DNA from: Pirellulaceae bacterium
GTDB taxonomy: Bacteria; Planctomycetota; Planctomycetia; Pirellulales; Pirellulaceae
DNA: 64,000 bases
Assembly: GCA_018402565.1 (NCBI GenBank)
Contig: JAGYIQ010000003.1
Coordinates: forward strand, 633,746-697,745
Direction of reading: 5' to 3'
This document shows positions 8,273 to 16,430 of this stretch, one piece after another. Every line of letters starts with the position of its first letter. Positions within the stretch are counted from its first letter, which is position 1. Position numbers and translations under genes: made by a program. The notes beneath the pieces are model-generated. The model was given only the letters and a program-made list of their open reading frames with translations. It did no database searches and had not been told where the DNA came from.

Positions 8273-9010
8273 GCTGTTTGCGGGCAAAGTCGCAGCGACC
8301 ACATTTTCTGTCTGGTAGTCCAGCACGACAATACCTTCGGACGCGGGCTCAAGCTGCATCAGGCGAAAGCCATTGCGGTTCCAAACCGAGGAACGGCCAA
8401 CGCATTCCGCACCATCTAGCAGGCCAAGGCAATTCGCCATCATCGCCACGATCGAATACTCTCGAGCAATTTTGGATAATCGCTGGCAAGCCTCATCCAC
8501 GCCCCGATCAGTCTTCGCAACACTCGCAATGTACACGGTGGCACCGGATTCAATTGCTCGCTGAGCATGCATCGGAACGGACAATTCGTAGCAGATTGCT
8601 AGCGCCACGCAGGGATTTGCATGTATCATGCCATCCGATGTGGGACCAGGCTCGAAGAACGGTTCTTCATCTGCGTGAAGGAATTGTTTTGAGTAGACCT
8701 GAATCTCTGACATCGGCCGAAACAGCAGCGTGGAAATACGCGGCAATCGATGGCCAAGCGTGGGAACACCAACCGCAATCGAAACCCCGCTTTGATCCGC
8801 AGTCGTCTGCAAGCATGCGAAACATTGGTCGTCCGGCATTCTCGCGAGCGAGGCCGCAATTCGCGGTTCGTACCCAGTGAGAGAAAGTTCCGGAAATACG
8901 ACGAGCAGTGCGCCGTATCGAACGGCAACATCGATAAGAGACAGATGTCCGGCAAGATTGCGCTCAACCGGACCAATGATCGGCCGTGATTGAGCGACAG
9001 CGATTTTCAT
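8267..9010 (-). CDS. Carbon-nitrogen hydrolase (nitrilase superfamily), 247 aa
   Basis: The family hydrolyses non-peptide C-N bonds with a Glu-Lys-Cys triad. All three regions are visible: Glu in VVFPELSLTGYE (about residue 40), Lys in YSKQFLHADEEPFF (about 113) and Cys in VALAICYELSVP (about 148). The length matches a free-standing single-domain amidase. The ATG at 9010 gives the classic start MKIAVAQSRPIIG; the frame is open further up only because it crosses attC 18. The TAA stop lies inside the attC 17 box. The substrate cannot be told from sequence. It is the clearest metabolic enzyme in the array. Confidence 0.9.
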   Translation of the reverse strand: MKIAVAQSRPIIGPVERNLAGHLSLIDVAVRYGALLVVFPELSLTGYEPRIAASLARMPDDQCFACLQTTADQSGVSIAVGVPTLGHRLPRISTLLFRPMSEIQVYSKQFLHADEEPFFEPGPTSDGMIHANPCVALAICYELSVPMHAQRAIESGATVYIASVAKTDRGVDEACQRLSKIAREYSIVAMMANCLGLLDGAECVGRSSVWNRNGFRLMQLEPASEGIVVLDYQTENVVAATLPANSQ

Positions 9011-9032
9011 TCTGATGCCTCTATCTCTTGCC

Positions 9033-9123
9033 AAATAACGCGGGCAATCACCCGGTCGCGACGAAAGTTTGTCCATTGTCACAACGCCCGGCTTCGCGAC
9101 TCGGGTGCATTGCGTTGTTATTT
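9033..9123 (-). other. attC site 18
   Basis: Boxes are AAATAAC and GTTATTT, with arms like site 17. It belongs to the small membrane protein at 9250-9444. About 125 bp between stop and attC hold nothing I can identify. Confidence 0.85.
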
Positions 9124-9249
9124 GGCTGCGCCCCACCGTCAGCTATGGGAGTCAGGATTCGGGACTCTCAGGCCATGCAGACGGTCGGTTCAATCTGGTT
9201 TCGATACCCCGTTCTGCATCGTACGTGGCAGGCGGTTACGTGGCATTGT

Positions 9250-9444
9250 CTATTCTGGTGGTCGAGCCGACGCTCGCCATTCGGCAATCAAGAGAAGCGC
9301 TGCGATAACAGCACCAATGCCTATAAGCGCCGGACGAATCACCTTCATAGTGTACGCAGTCCAAAATAGGTCAGCGGCACCAAGCAGAACCAGCAAACCG
9401 ATCACGAGATAGACGACCGAGTATTTTCGCGGGATGAACGGCAT
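9250..9444 (-). CDS. Small two-helix membrane protein, 64 aa
   Basis: Two hydrophobic helices are obvious: VVYLVIGLLVLLGAADLFW, and IRPALIGIGAVIAALLLIAE with a short polar tail. The start is MPFIPRKYS, with ATG at 9444. Function is unknown; it could be a small membrane modulator. Its cassette is flanked on the upstream side by the R7/R8 pair. Confidence 0.7.
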   Translation of the reverse strand: MPFIPRKYSVVYLVIGLLVLLGAADLFWTAYTMKVIRPALIGIGAVIAALLLIAEWRASARPPE

Positions 9445-9513
9445 GCAGGAGGTCCTCGTCGGGAAGCGATCTGCGCCGTGGCAAATCTACGTTGTGATTC
9501 TTTATCCAAATAA

Positions 9514-9759
9514 CGGCCAAAAATCACCCGGTTGCCGCGGGGGACTTTGAGTTCAGGAAACGCCCGATCGGCAACTCGGGTGCATTTTTTTGTTATGCGC
9601 TTCGCCCCGTGGCCCCCCCAGGAGTCCAGAGCAGGCCTTGACCCAGTCCCAGTCGCCGCCAACATCTGTCATTTTGCCCCAACGCCTCGGCAAAGTCAAT
9701 CTTGATCCCGGCCGCAGAACGAAAGGGACCCACGAGATTTGAGGGATCTAGGAGCATAA
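9514..9759 (-). mobile_element. R7: repeated cassette with type-A attC (9508-9598)
   Basis: Boxes are AAATAAC and GTTATGC. The promoter-like pair is TTGACT (9694-9699) and CAAAAT (9671-9676), 17 bp apart. Together with R8 it forms a block repeated at 22039-22529. Confidence 0.85.
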
Positions 9760-10004
9760 CGACCAAAAATCACCCAATTGCCACGGGGGGACTTTGACTT
9801 CAGGAAACGCCCGATCGGCAGCTCGGGTGCATTTTTTTGTTATGCGCTTCGCCCTGTGGCCCCCAAGCAGTCAGGCCAGACCTAGGCCCAAGCCCAACCG
9901 CCGCCAACATTTGTTATTTTGCCCCAACGCCTCGGCAAAGTCAATCTTGATCCCGGGCGCAGAACAGAAGGGAACGGGGAGACTTGAGGGATCTGGGAGC
10001 ATAA
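9760..10004 (-). mobile_element. R8: repeated cassette, attC variant (9754-9845)
   Basis: The attC arms carry paired variants (CACCCAATTGCC and GGCAGCTCGGGTG) seen elsewhere only in R15. The promoter-like pair is TTGACT (9939-9944) and CAAAAT (9916-9921), 17 bp apart. Confidence 0.85.
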
Positions 10005-10087
10005 CGGTACCAATCACGCGGTTGCGGCGAGTGATTTACCACAAGGAAAATCGCGACCCGCAACTCGCGTGCATTGGTTGGTTATCC
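9999..10087 (-). other. attC site 21
   Basis: Boxes are GCATAAC and GTTATCC, with CACGCGGTTGCGG / CGCAACTCGCGTG arms, very similar to site 36. It belongs to the 10124-10444 gene. Confidence 0.85.
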
Positions 10088-10123
10088 AGCGATTTCTTGG
10101 GCGTCCCATTTCGATTCGGAACT

Positions 10124-10444
10124 TCAGAAAGACATCCACGTCACGTTTCCATCGGCGTCGAATTCGATACAAAACATATCGCTGAAGAATATGGGGCCGT
10201 TCCAAACATTGTAGCAGAATTCTTTGTCGCCGCGGCGGTAATGTGGTGGGCCAGCTATATCAAGAACTTGATCCCTCGTGAGCGATCCTTCAATCTCGTA
10301 AAGACGCTCAAGTGTGCCTGTGCTGATCGCCAATCGCCCGATACAACTCGGGATGGCACAAGCGATTGCGGCGAAGACAACGAAAGTCAGCAAGTGCTTG
10401 AGCGAGCATCGAAAGCTTGTGGTCTGCTGTTCCATTGATTGCAT
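10124..10444 (-). CDS. Membrane-anchored BamE/SmpA-like small protein, 106 aa
   Basis: One N-terminal hydrophobic segment (LLTFVVFAAIACAIPSC) is followed by a domain with SLTRDQVLDIAGPPHYRRGD, then strands ending in FDADGNVTWMSF. The 'T..QV...GPP' turn and the final 'D..G.V' strand are typical of BamE/SmpA-fold lipoproteins. The match is by pattern only. Starts at 10444 and 10435 are both possible. The next cassette upstream encodes a lipoprotein with a similar motif. Confidence 0.6.
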   Translation of the reverse strand: MQSMEQQTTSFRCSLKHLLTFVVFAAIACAIPSCIGRLAISTGTLERLYEIEGSLTRDQVLDIAGPPHYRRGDKEFCYNVWNGPIFFSDMFCIEFDADGNVTWMSF

Positions 10445-10451
10445 TTGAGCC

Positions 10452-10545
10452 GGATAACGTCGAAGTTGACCGGGCGATGAGTATGCGTGAACGAGCGAAG
10501 CGAACGCCCAGTTTGTTATCGCTCCGGTCCAACGTTTTGTTATCT
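10452..10545 (-). other. attC site 22
   Basis: Boxes are GGATAAC and GTTATCT. The arms GTTGACCGG / CCGGTCCAAC differ by one unpaired base, and the loop is atypically long with an extra GTTATC inside. It belongs to the lipoprotein at 10540-10959. Confidence 0.75.
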
Positions 10546-10959
10546 GCCGTTTTCCTGTTGCAGGTCGAATCCCCAATGGTCAACCTTGGTTATGACGTCT
10601 TGGTTGTCGGTTGAAAGACGCATAAGCGAGGCGTTTGTCGTATTGTCAGGATCATCAATCTGAATGAAATACCAATGCGTATTGCCAATTTGGTTTGGAT
10701 TCATGATTTGTGGTTCATACAGAGGCCGAATCACGTCCGGCTTTCCGGCGATATCGTATGCCTCAACCAATGTCATTCCAGGTTCAATTGTTGAACACGC
10801 ACTGACGATTCGGGACTTGCGGACCTCGCTGGCAATGTAGGGATAGCTCAGATCTGTCAGGTATGTGGGAGCGCTATTGACTGGGGACGGCGATGCTCCA
10901 CATCCCATCAACAGTGTTGATGTGACGGCGGCAACGATCAATAGGCAGAAGTTCTTCAT
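10540..10959 (-). CDS. Predicted lipoprotein, 139 aa
   Basis: A clear lipoprotein signal (CLLIVAAVTSTLLMGCG, lipobox LMGC) starts the protein. The mature part has IEPGMTLVEAYDIAGKPDVI, resembling the BamE/SmpA-type turn in the neighbouring 10124-10444 gene, and ends with a strand region (ITKVDHWGFDLQ). The stop codon TAA is inside the attC 22 box. ATG at 10959 is the only sensible start. R9 lies just upstream, with an unusually degenerate left attC box. Confidence 0.8.
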   Translation of the reverse strand: MKNFCLLIVAAVTSTLLMGCGASPSPVNSAPTYLTDLSYPYIASEVRKSRIVSACSTIEPGMTLVEAYDIAGKPDVIRPLYEPQIMNPNQIGNTHWYFIQIDDPDNTTNASLMRLSTDNQDVITKVDHWGFDLQQENGR

Positions 10960-10974
10960 GATGATGACAGATGA

Positions 10975-11219
10975 CGGCCAAAAATCACCCGGTTGCCGCG
11001 GGGGACTTTGACTTCAGGAAACGCCCGATCGGCAACTCGGGTGCATTTTTTTGTTATGCGATTCGCCCCGTGGCCCCCCAGGAGTCCAGGCCAGACCTAG
11101 TCCCTGGCCCAACCGCCGCCAACATTTGTCATTTTGCCCCAACGCCTCGGCAAAGTCAATCTTGATCCCGGCCGCAGAACAAAAGGGACCCTCGAGACTT
11201 GAGGGATCTAGGAGCATAA
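10975..11219 (-). mobile_element. R9: repeated cassette with type-A attC (10969-11059)
   Basis: The left box reads AGATGAC, so the conserved AAC core has become GAC; the right box is GTTATGC. The promoter-like pair is TTGACT (11154-11159) and CAAAAT (11131-11136), 17 bp apart. Confidence 0.8.
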
Positions 11220-11303
11220 CGCTACGCATCAGCGGGCCGGCGCGATTGATGCTGATTTCAAAACCGAGCCGACCGCCGGCTCCGTTGCATGCGATGGTTC
11301 GTG
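11214..11303 (-). other. attC site 24
   Basis: Boxes are GCATAAC and GTTCGTG, with CAGCGGGCCGGCG / CGCCGGCTCCGTTG arms. It belongs to the gene-less cassette to its right. Confidence 0.85.
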
Positions 11304-11667
11304 GCTCTTTTTGTCAGTCCTGCAGAACCCACCGCTGATGCTGGGAGTATAACCGATTCCTGCCCGCCCCTGCAATATTTTCGTCAGCCCTGTACGTTCC
11401 CTGGGGATTCAAGCTGGTTGCTTTCGTTGCGAGTGGTCGCGACGGTATGGAACGGATAAAGGCACCCGGAGTGACGCTCGCAGCGTGCTTAGCTTTTGTC
11501 AGTTGAATTACATTCCAGCGCTGCCGCTAATATCTAGCTCGAACCAATTCAGTTTTTGATATTCCGCATGCGTCGGGCAGCGACCCTCGAACACATTAGT
11601 TTCTGATCTCTTGTCAGTTGTTGGACAGCAACTGGTCGTGACGCTACGGATGTCTTGGAGCCACGAA
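11220..11667 (-). mobile_element. Cassette without a convincing gene
   Basis: About 360 bp between attC 24 and attC 25 contain only short ORFs with no coding character. I see no strong promoter and no clear hairpin apart from weak CGCTCGCAGCG pairing near 11474. It could be a decayed gene or a non-coding cassette. Confidence 0.6.
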
Positions 11668-11753
11668 CGACCGCCATCACCGGGTGGCGGCAATAGACTT
11701 TGATTTCAAAAAAACGTTGGCCACCGCCACTCCGGTGCATGGCTTGGTTCGTC
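11662..11753 (-). other. attC site 25
   Basis: Boxes are CACGAAC and GTTCGTC, with CACCGGGTGGCGG / CCGCCACTCCGGTG arms. It belongs to the SMI1/KNR4-like gene at 11774-12214. Confidence 0.85.
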
Positions 11754-11773
11754 AAGAACTCTGTTTCCAGTTC

Positions 11774-12214
11774 TCATTCATGTACGAGTTCCAGTAGTTC
11801 AGTAAACGTTTCCGCAAGATAAAACGTGTTTCCAAGTTCTTCTGAGGAACCAGGAAGTGCATGTTGATGATCCCAATAGTAGATACTCGGTTCTGACGAC
11901 GTACCCAGGATAAACATCGCGCCGCCGGGATCACGTCCAATCACAATGAATCCCTCAGGCATTTCGTCTTTCCATTCTTCGGTTGAGAACCGCATGTCAA
12001 GTCCCGGTTCATCGTGGATACCGTAGAGTACGTCCAATATAACGCTAGTTCCACAGCCTCTTAGGTACAAACCACGTTTGCTTGGGATGCCCCCATTGTA
12101 TTCCATCAAGAACTGACGGTAATCAGCCGGAAGTTTGATCGAACACTGCGCTTCATATTCCGCGAGGGCATCTGGGTTACACTTGTTGCCGAAAGGTCTG
12201 AAGCTTATAGACAT
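11774..12214 (-). CDS. SMI1/KNR4 (SUKH)-like protein, 146 aa
   Basis: The signature region reads IKLPADYRQFLMEYNGGIP, followed by LDVLYGIHDEPGLDM. Later strands include FIVIGRDPGGAMFILGTSSE and YYWDHQHAL, the usual 'iG.d.gG..i.l' element of SUKH proteins. Many members are immunity proteins against secreted or contact-dependent toxins. This one is only distantly similar to the SUKH protein at 1644-2135. The ATG at 12214 lies just inside the cassette, and the longer frame only crosses attC 26. The stop is 20 bp before attC 25. Confidence 0.88.
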   Translation of the reverse strand: MSISFRPFGNKCNPDALAEYEAQCSIKLPADYRQFLMEYNGGIPSKRGLYLRGCGTSVILDVLYGIHDEPGLDMRFSTEEWKDEMPEGFIVIGRDPGGAMFILGTSSEPSIYYWDHQHALPGSSEELGNTFYLAETFTELLELVHE

Positions 12215-12240
12215 ACTTGCCGTACTGCCGCCTTGACGAA

Positions 12241-12486
12241 CGGCCAAAAATCACCCGGTTGCCGCGGGGGGACTTTGACTTCAGGAAACGCCCGATCGGC
12301 AACTCGGGTGCATTTTTTTGTTATGCGCTTCGCCCCGTGGCCCCCCAGGAGTCCAGGCCAGACCTAGCCCCAGGCCCAACCGCCGCAAACATTTGTCATT
12401 CTGCCCCAACGCCTCGGCAAAGTCAATCTAGATCCCGGCCGCAGTACAAAAGGGACCGTGGAGGTTTGAAGGATCTAGGAGCATAA
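12241..12486 (-). mobile_element. R10: repeated cassette with type-A attC (12235-12326)
   Basis: Boxes are GACGAAC and GTTATGC. The promoter-like pair is TTGACT (12421-12426) and CAGAAT (12398-12403), 17 bp apart. The small ORF is closed by TAG. Confidence 0.85.
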
Positions 12487-12570
12487 CGTCCGCGATCAGC
12501 GGGCCGGGAGAGTTGGTTGTCCATTCGTGAAACCGTGCAAGCCCGGCTCCGTTGCATCGCATGGTTCGCC
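12481..12570 (-). other. attC site 27
   Basis: Boxes are GCATAAC and GTTCGCC, with ATCAGCGGGCCGGG / CCCGGCTCCGTTG arms. The alpha/beta hydrolase frame reads through most of it. Confidence 0.85.
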
Positions 12571-13242
12571 CACCGTTTTGATGATCACCGACCGAAGAAA
12601 GTCGTTTACGTCAGATGGATGCGAAAGCGAAATGACGTGGCCGCCACCGGCAACAACAGCTTCAGGTTGAGTGTAGCGTATCGGCAAAACGTAGTCACGA
12701 TCACCGTGGATGCGAAAGATAGGACAGTCAAGATTCGGTGTGGACTTCCAGTCGAGTATGCGAGCGAGCGACCATTTGAAGACGATCGGATCGGAGCCAC
12801 GGAATTGTCGGGAAAGTCCACATAGAAGTGGAGCGAATCGCTCAGCGAGCTTGGATGCGATCGGGATGCAGCAAAACTGCATGAAGCGAACAGGGATCAG
12901 TGGAATGAGTGGTTTCAAAGGGCGACAAAACCTCGCCATTCGTGAAAGCTCGTCGGGCGAACGTACGCTGCCAATCAAGATCACCGCCAATGGATTAAGA
13001 CGTTGTGCGACGTGAAGCGCGACAATCCCACCGAATGAGGCACCGCCAATGAATGCATTGCCGTGCGGTCGCAACTCGTCAGCGAGGCGGTCGCAGAAAG
13101 AGTCCAGAGTGTCGTCCGGATTTGGAGTTGGCCATTTCGGGACGACAAGCTGTGGGAACGCAATCTTCTGCGGGACAAAGACATTGGCGTCAGCAGCAAG
13201 CCCAGAGAATAGTATCAGCGACGTTGATTCAAGTGCTGCCAT
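12496..13242 (-). CDS. Alpha/beta-hydrolase family protein, 248 aa
   Basis: The nucleophile elbow is GNAFIGGASFGGIVALHVAQ (Ser near residue 69). A DGDRDYVLP-like region appears as IFRIHGDRDYVLPIRYTQ (acid candidate Asp), and the catalytic His candidate is in VVAGGGHVISLSHPSDV. This is a complete small esterase/lipase-like core. The substrate is unknown. The last 24 or so residues are encoded by attC 27 (DATEPGLHGFTNGQ) and are unlikely to be part of the fold. ATG at 13242 lies about 17 bp from attC 28. Confidence 0.85.
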   Translation of the reverse strand: MAALESTSLILFSGLAADANVFVPQKIAFPQLVVPKWPTPNPDDTLDSFCDRLADELRPHGNAFIGGASFGGIVALHVAQRLNPLAVILIGSVRSPDELSRMARFCRPLKPLIPLIPVRFMQFCCIPIASKLAERFAPLLCGLSRQFRGSDPIVFKWSLARILDWKSTPNLDCPIFRIHGDRDYVLPIRYTQPEAVVAGGGHVISLSHPSDVNDFLRSVIIKTVGEPCDATEPGLHGFTNGQPTLPAR

Positions 13243-13258
13243 TGATGCTTGTTAGTTG

Positions 13259-13358
13259 GGCGAACGACGGCGATCAGCGGGCGGAAATGGCGAGGTTGAT
13301 CTTGAATTCAGGAAAAATCGGAACGCCATTTCCGCTCCGTTGCATCGCTTGGTTACGT
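13259..13358 (-). other. attC site 28
   Basis: Boxes are GGCGAAC and GTTACGT, with GCGGGCGGAAATGGCG / CGCCATTTCCGCTCC arms; it is slightly longer than most. It belongs to the 13358-14041 gene. Confidence 0.85.
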
Positions 13359-14041
13359 CAATCATCGGTCGATTCGGGCGGCTCAGACTTGATACCCGTA
13401 ATTCCAATACTGATCTTTGACTGGGTTCCAAACTTCTGTGGTTTACCAATTGACAACTGCCACCGGTCAAAAGCCGCTTCAGACAACTTGTCAGCCTTGG
13501 CAAATCCTGTCTCAGAAGCCGAACGTGCCAAGAAAAAAGCCGATTCAAAATCCGACGGAGACTCACCGTGTTGGAAAATCATCGCGGCATGATACTTTGC
13601 TTCAGCACTCAGCGAACCAGAAGCGACACTGACAATCTCACGTGTTCTGGCAAGCCGAGCCGTATCTCTACCAGGAAGCAAAATAAATCGACCACTGACA
13701 CGATCGGACTGGTCCATTTCGAACATGTATTTGAGTTCATTGTCGATTGTTCCCGAAGTTGAGTCATTTAGCGCTGGGCGGGTTGAAAGCAGAATCCCAA
13801 GTAAACCGCTTGCTCCAAACAGGGTTAGCAGTAATGGTGCGATTATTAAATGTTTTGAGGGCTTCCGATTCAATAGTCGAAAGCGATTGCTAAGAGCCCA
13901 AAGGAGATATACCGCGCCGCCTGCAATCAATAACCAGCACGAAACCAGCAATAAGCCGAGAGATACAAGGCCCGCAATATCGGTTAAGTATCCGATAACG
14001 ATGAAAATCAGGCATACCGGGACGACGTAGATTGTCTTCAT
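13358..14041 (-). CDS. Membrane protein with DUF6624-like C-terminal region, 227 aa
   Basis: The N-terminal third has three hydrophobic helices (VVPVCLIFIVIGYL, GLVSLGLLLVSCWLLIAGGA, LIIAPLLLTLFGASGLLGIL). The C-terminal half has AMIFQHGESPSDFESAFFLA, then DRWQLSIGKPQKFGTQ, which matches the 'QH....F........DR....GKPQ.YGTQ' pattern of DUF6624 proteins. Several of those sit near immunity or cassette genes, but their function is unknown. ATG at 14041 is preferred to the upstream TTG. The stop lies against the right box of attC 28. Confidence 0.7.
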   Translation of the reverse strand: MKTIYVVPVCLIFIVIGYLTDIAGLVSLGLLLVSCWLLIAGGAVYLLWALSNRFRLLNRKPSKHLIIAPLLLTLFGASGLLGILLSTRPALNDSTSGTIDNELKYMFEMDQSDRVSGRFILLPGRDTARLARTREIVSVASGSLSAEAKYHAAMIFQHGESPSDFESAFFLARSASETGFAKADKLSEAAFDRWQLSIGKPQKFGTQSKISIGITGIKSEPPESTDD

Positions 14042-14096
14042 ACACTGCAATTCGTCGACGGAGCTACGATCTTGGCGAAATTCTCAGTTGACGTAA

Positions 14097-14343
14097 CGGC
14101 CAAAAATCACCCGGTTGCCGCGGGGGGACTTTGACTTCAGGAAACGCCCAATCGGCAACTCGGGTGCATTTTTTTGTTATGCGCTTCGCCCCGTAGACCA
14201 CCCAGGAGTCCAGAGCAGGCCTTGACCCAGTCCCAGTCGCCGCCAACGTTTGTCATTTTGCCCCAACGCCTCGGCAAAGTCAATCTTGATCCCGGACGCA
14301 GAACAACAGGGACCGTGAAGATTTGAGGGATCTAGGAGCATAA
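14097..14343 (-). mobile_element. R11: repeated cassette with type-A attC (14091-14182)
   Basis: Boxes are ACGTAAC and GTTATGC. The promoter-like pair is TTGACT (14278-14283) and CAAAAT (14255-14260), 17 bp apart. Confidence 0.85.
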
Positions 14344-14427
14344 CGTTTGCGATAACGGAGTGCGAGGAAACCAGTCTGCGATCCATTGGCGGCTTTTCGA
14401 GCACTTTCGTTGATCGCATTGTTATGC
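14338..14427 (-). other. attC site 30
   Basis: Boxes are GCATAAC and GTTATGC, with arms around ATAACGGAGTGCGAGG / TTTCGAGCACTTTCGTTG. It belongs to the secreted protein at 14437-14943. Confidence 0.8.
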
Positions 14428-14436
14428 AGCGCGTTT

Positions 14437-14943
14437 TCAAGGCTCGATATCCTCAAAACGGAATTCTACCTTTTCCTGACGCTCATTTGTGGTCTGGTGC
14501 ACAATCGTAATTGGGAATATGTCTTTGAACGCTGTTTCGCTGGGGACTTCGAACCAGTACTCAGCAAAATCAAATCCATCAGGAATTGCCGCGTTGGCGA
14601 TAACGCTCATAAAACGCTGATTTCCATTCATGAATGGACGCAATTCTAGACCGTTCTTTAGTTTCAAATGAGTTGGTCCAATCGTGGTGCCTTGGTTTTT
14701 CTGGGAAAGTGAAATTGCAATAGTTCGTTTGAATTCACCCCGATCGGCGATGTACATTTTCAGCTTGTTTGGAACGTTGGCAGTTGGACCAAGCCTTTGG
14801 ATCTGAATCTGATTTACTAGGACCTCAACCCCACAAATTTCTTTGCGCGCGACGGGCTGGAAGTCATTTGTAATTGAGTTCTCGTTGGACCCCATCCCTA
14901 GGGTTACCGTGGCAGCAAGTAATAGTAAAGAGATGTATTTCAT
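14437..14943 (-). CDS. Predicted secreted protein, 168 aa
   Basis: A signal peptide (MKYISLLLLAATVTLGMGS) starts the protein, so it is exported. The mature part is strand-rich with polar turns (KKNQG-like loops, NGLELRPFMNGNQRFM, FDFAEYWFEVPSETAF) and ends VEFRFEDIEP. No family is recognised. ATG at 14943 is clear. The 3' end is 10 bp from attC 30. R11 lies downstream, on its 3' side. The nearest promoter-like unit upstream is R12 at about 18 kb. Confidence 0.75.
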   Translation of the reverse strand: MKYISLLLLAATVTLGMGSNENSITNDFQPVARKEICGVEVLVNQIQIQRLGPTANVPNKLKMYIADRGEFKRTIAISLSQKNQGTTIGPTHLKLKNGLELRPFMNGNQRFMSVIANAAIPDGFDFAEYWFEVPSETAFKDIFPITIVHQTTNERQEKVEFRFEDIEP

Positions 14944-15035
14944 CGTTTTCTCGGTTGGGCTGGATTGAGTCGTTCACAAAACGCTGGGCTATTAAACAGC
15001 TGAACTCTCTAAATGTTTCGGAGAATGTCTAAGCC

Positions 15036-15126
15036 GCATAACGGGACCGATCACCCACGCCGCGACGAGCGATTCACCATTTCAAAAGCCCCCAATTCGC
15101 GGCTGGGGTGCATCGGATGGTTCGCC
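15036..15126 (-). other. attC site 31
   Basis: Boxes are GCATAAC and GTTCGCC, with CACCCACGCCGCG / CGCGGCTGGGGTG arms. It belongs to the gene-poor cassette to its right. Confidence 0.85.
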
Positions 15127-15526
15127 ATCATCCGGGTTCGGAATCGCGAACGACGTCAGCCACGTCAATGTATCCTGCGCCACAACCGGGAGCAACATCG
15201 AACGCTGGGCTTCGGGCATTGGGGCAGGCGTTGAGATTCAGGCTGTAGCTGGCCGCCGTTTGGTGCTTGCGGTCTCCGCAGACGCTTGCATCACAAGTCC
15301 GCAGCGTTTCGGGCGTTGGATGTTTCGCGTTGGACGTTGCCCGCGAATGATGCTTCAACGCGTCGTTGACGCTTGCAACATAAGTCAGCAAGGGATTTAG
15401 GTGCTGCGTCGGTGAGTTGTTGGGCTCAATGTTGCTCAGCGACACATACCGCGCGGCCGCTATACGGTGCGACACAAGCCGGCGTTGATGTTACGAGCGT
15501 TGGCCGGTGGTGGTTGCACTGGCGAA
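15042..15526 (-). mobile_element. Cassette without a convincing gene
   Basis: About 395 bp between sites 31 and 32. A minus-strand ORF of 115 codons (15128-15475) is open but has no coding character: it is rich in His, Ala, Asn and Thr and has no fold signature. I see scattered GCGTTGG/GACGCTTGCA short words that recur but form no regular repeat. Non-coding or decayed. Confidence 0.55.
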
Positions 15527-15611
15527 CGCTACGGATCACCCAGCGGCGACGAAAGGTGATCCATTTTAAAACCGCACCGCTTCGCCGCTTGGGTGCATCC
15601 GCTTGTTCGTC
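15521..15611 (-). other. attC site 32
   Basis: Boxes are GGCGAAC and GTTCGTC, with CACCCAGCGGCGACG / TTCGCCGCTTGGGTG arms. It belongs to the 15670-15993 gene. Confidence 0.85.
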
Positions 15612-15669
15612 GCCCATCTCACGGGGGAGATACGCTCTCTATTACTGTAAACGCCGGGATGTCAAGCGA

Positions 15670-15993
15670 TCATCCTGCAGTCCCGTCATGTATTGCATTA
15701 CTGGAGTGCTTGGAAGCTTTCATCCGACAATCTTCCACCATGCGATGAAGTGAATCAAGCGACAAACCGATCCCGGCAAATGGAAGAATTAGAAACCAGA
15801 GTTGATCCTGACCGACCAAGGGCGTTGCACTCATGAATGTGCAGATTGACAGTCCAAACGCTGCGATCCATCGAATCGCATTCTGTCGTTCAAGGGAATT
15901 GGACATTTGCCGAAGTGTAAACCATGAAATGACCCCCGTGGTTATTAGGCCGACAAACAACAAGCCAAGTGCTGCAAAGTTGAGGTGATTCAT
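15670..15993 (-). CDS. Small membrane protein, 107 aa
   Basis: There are three hydrophobic segments: FAALGLLFVGLITTGVISWF, WIAAFGLSICTFMSATPL and LWFLILPFAGIGLSLDSLH. A polar tail follows. ATG at 15993 (MNHLNF) begins just after attC 33; the longer frame starts inside that site. Function is unknown. Confidence 0.75.
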   Translation of the reverse strand: MNHLNFAALGLLFVGLITTGVISWFTLRQMSNSLERQNAIRWIAAFGLSICTFMSATPLVGQDQLWFLILPFAGIGLSLDSLHRMVEDCRMKASKHSSNAIHDGTAG

Positions 15994-16011
15994 TTGGTTT
16001 CCTTTCGGGCC

Positions 16012-16102
16012 GACGAACGTTTCCAATCACCCGGCCCGCCCCGAGTGATTTCCCATTTCAAAACGACCTGATGGCGGGCTCGGGTGCATTGGTTTGTTCG
16101 TC
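16012..16102 (-). other. attC site 33
   Basis: Boxes are GACGAAC and GTTCGTC, with CACCCGGCCCGCC / GGCGGGCTCGGGTG arms. It belongs to the cassette whose gene reads in the opposite direction. Confidence 0.85.
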
Positions 16103-16130
16103 GGCTTTTGGCGGACAAACGGAGCGAATC

Positions 16131-16337
16131 ATGCAGGTGTACATTACGAGTGCGGACGGTTCGATGTATGTCCACGAGTTGCGGGGCGGCGTGTTTGTTA
16201 CGTGGGTGGCGAAGCAGCACAAGGACAAAGCATTGCAGTTCCCAGCAGACAAGGCGGCGGATTGGGGCAAGTTGATTTCGGGCATGACTGGGGTTGATTG
16301 CGTGGCAACCTCCCCACGAAGACCGGGTCAGCTTTAA
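16131..16337 (+). CDS. Small protein encoded against the array direction, 68 aa
   Basis: This ORF (MQVYITSADGSMYVHELRGG..., ending SPRRPGQL) is the only convincing plus-strand gene in the array. It has a purine-rich GGAGCGAATC upstream of the ATG at 16131. It shows good coding character with beta-strands and a Lys/Ala/Asp-rich helix (KDKALQFPADKAADWGKLI). No family is recognised. Because it faces the Pc direction it would need its own promoter, as many toxin or autonomous cassettes do. Confidence 0.65.
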   Translation: MQVYITSADGSMYVHELRGGVFVTWVAKQHKDKALQFPADKAADWGKLISGMTGVDCVATSPRRPGQL

Positions 16338-16341
16338 GTCC

Positions 16342-16430
16342 GACGAACGCTACGATTCACCGGGTCGCGGCCAGTGAGATCAGTTCAGGAAAAGCCCGGC
16401 CCGCGACTCCGGTGCAATCGTTTGTTATGC
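16342..16430 (-). other. attC site 34
   Basis: Boxes are GACGAAC and GTTATGC, with CACCGGGTCGCGGCC / CCCGCGACTCCGGTG arms. It is identical to attC 39 apart from the outer left box. It belongs to the 16425-16913 gene. Confidence 0.88.

Noticed and set aside
15128..15475. 115-codon minus-strand ORF in a gene-poor cassette
   Set aside because: The composition is not protein-like and no motif is seen; kept only as a possible decayed gene.
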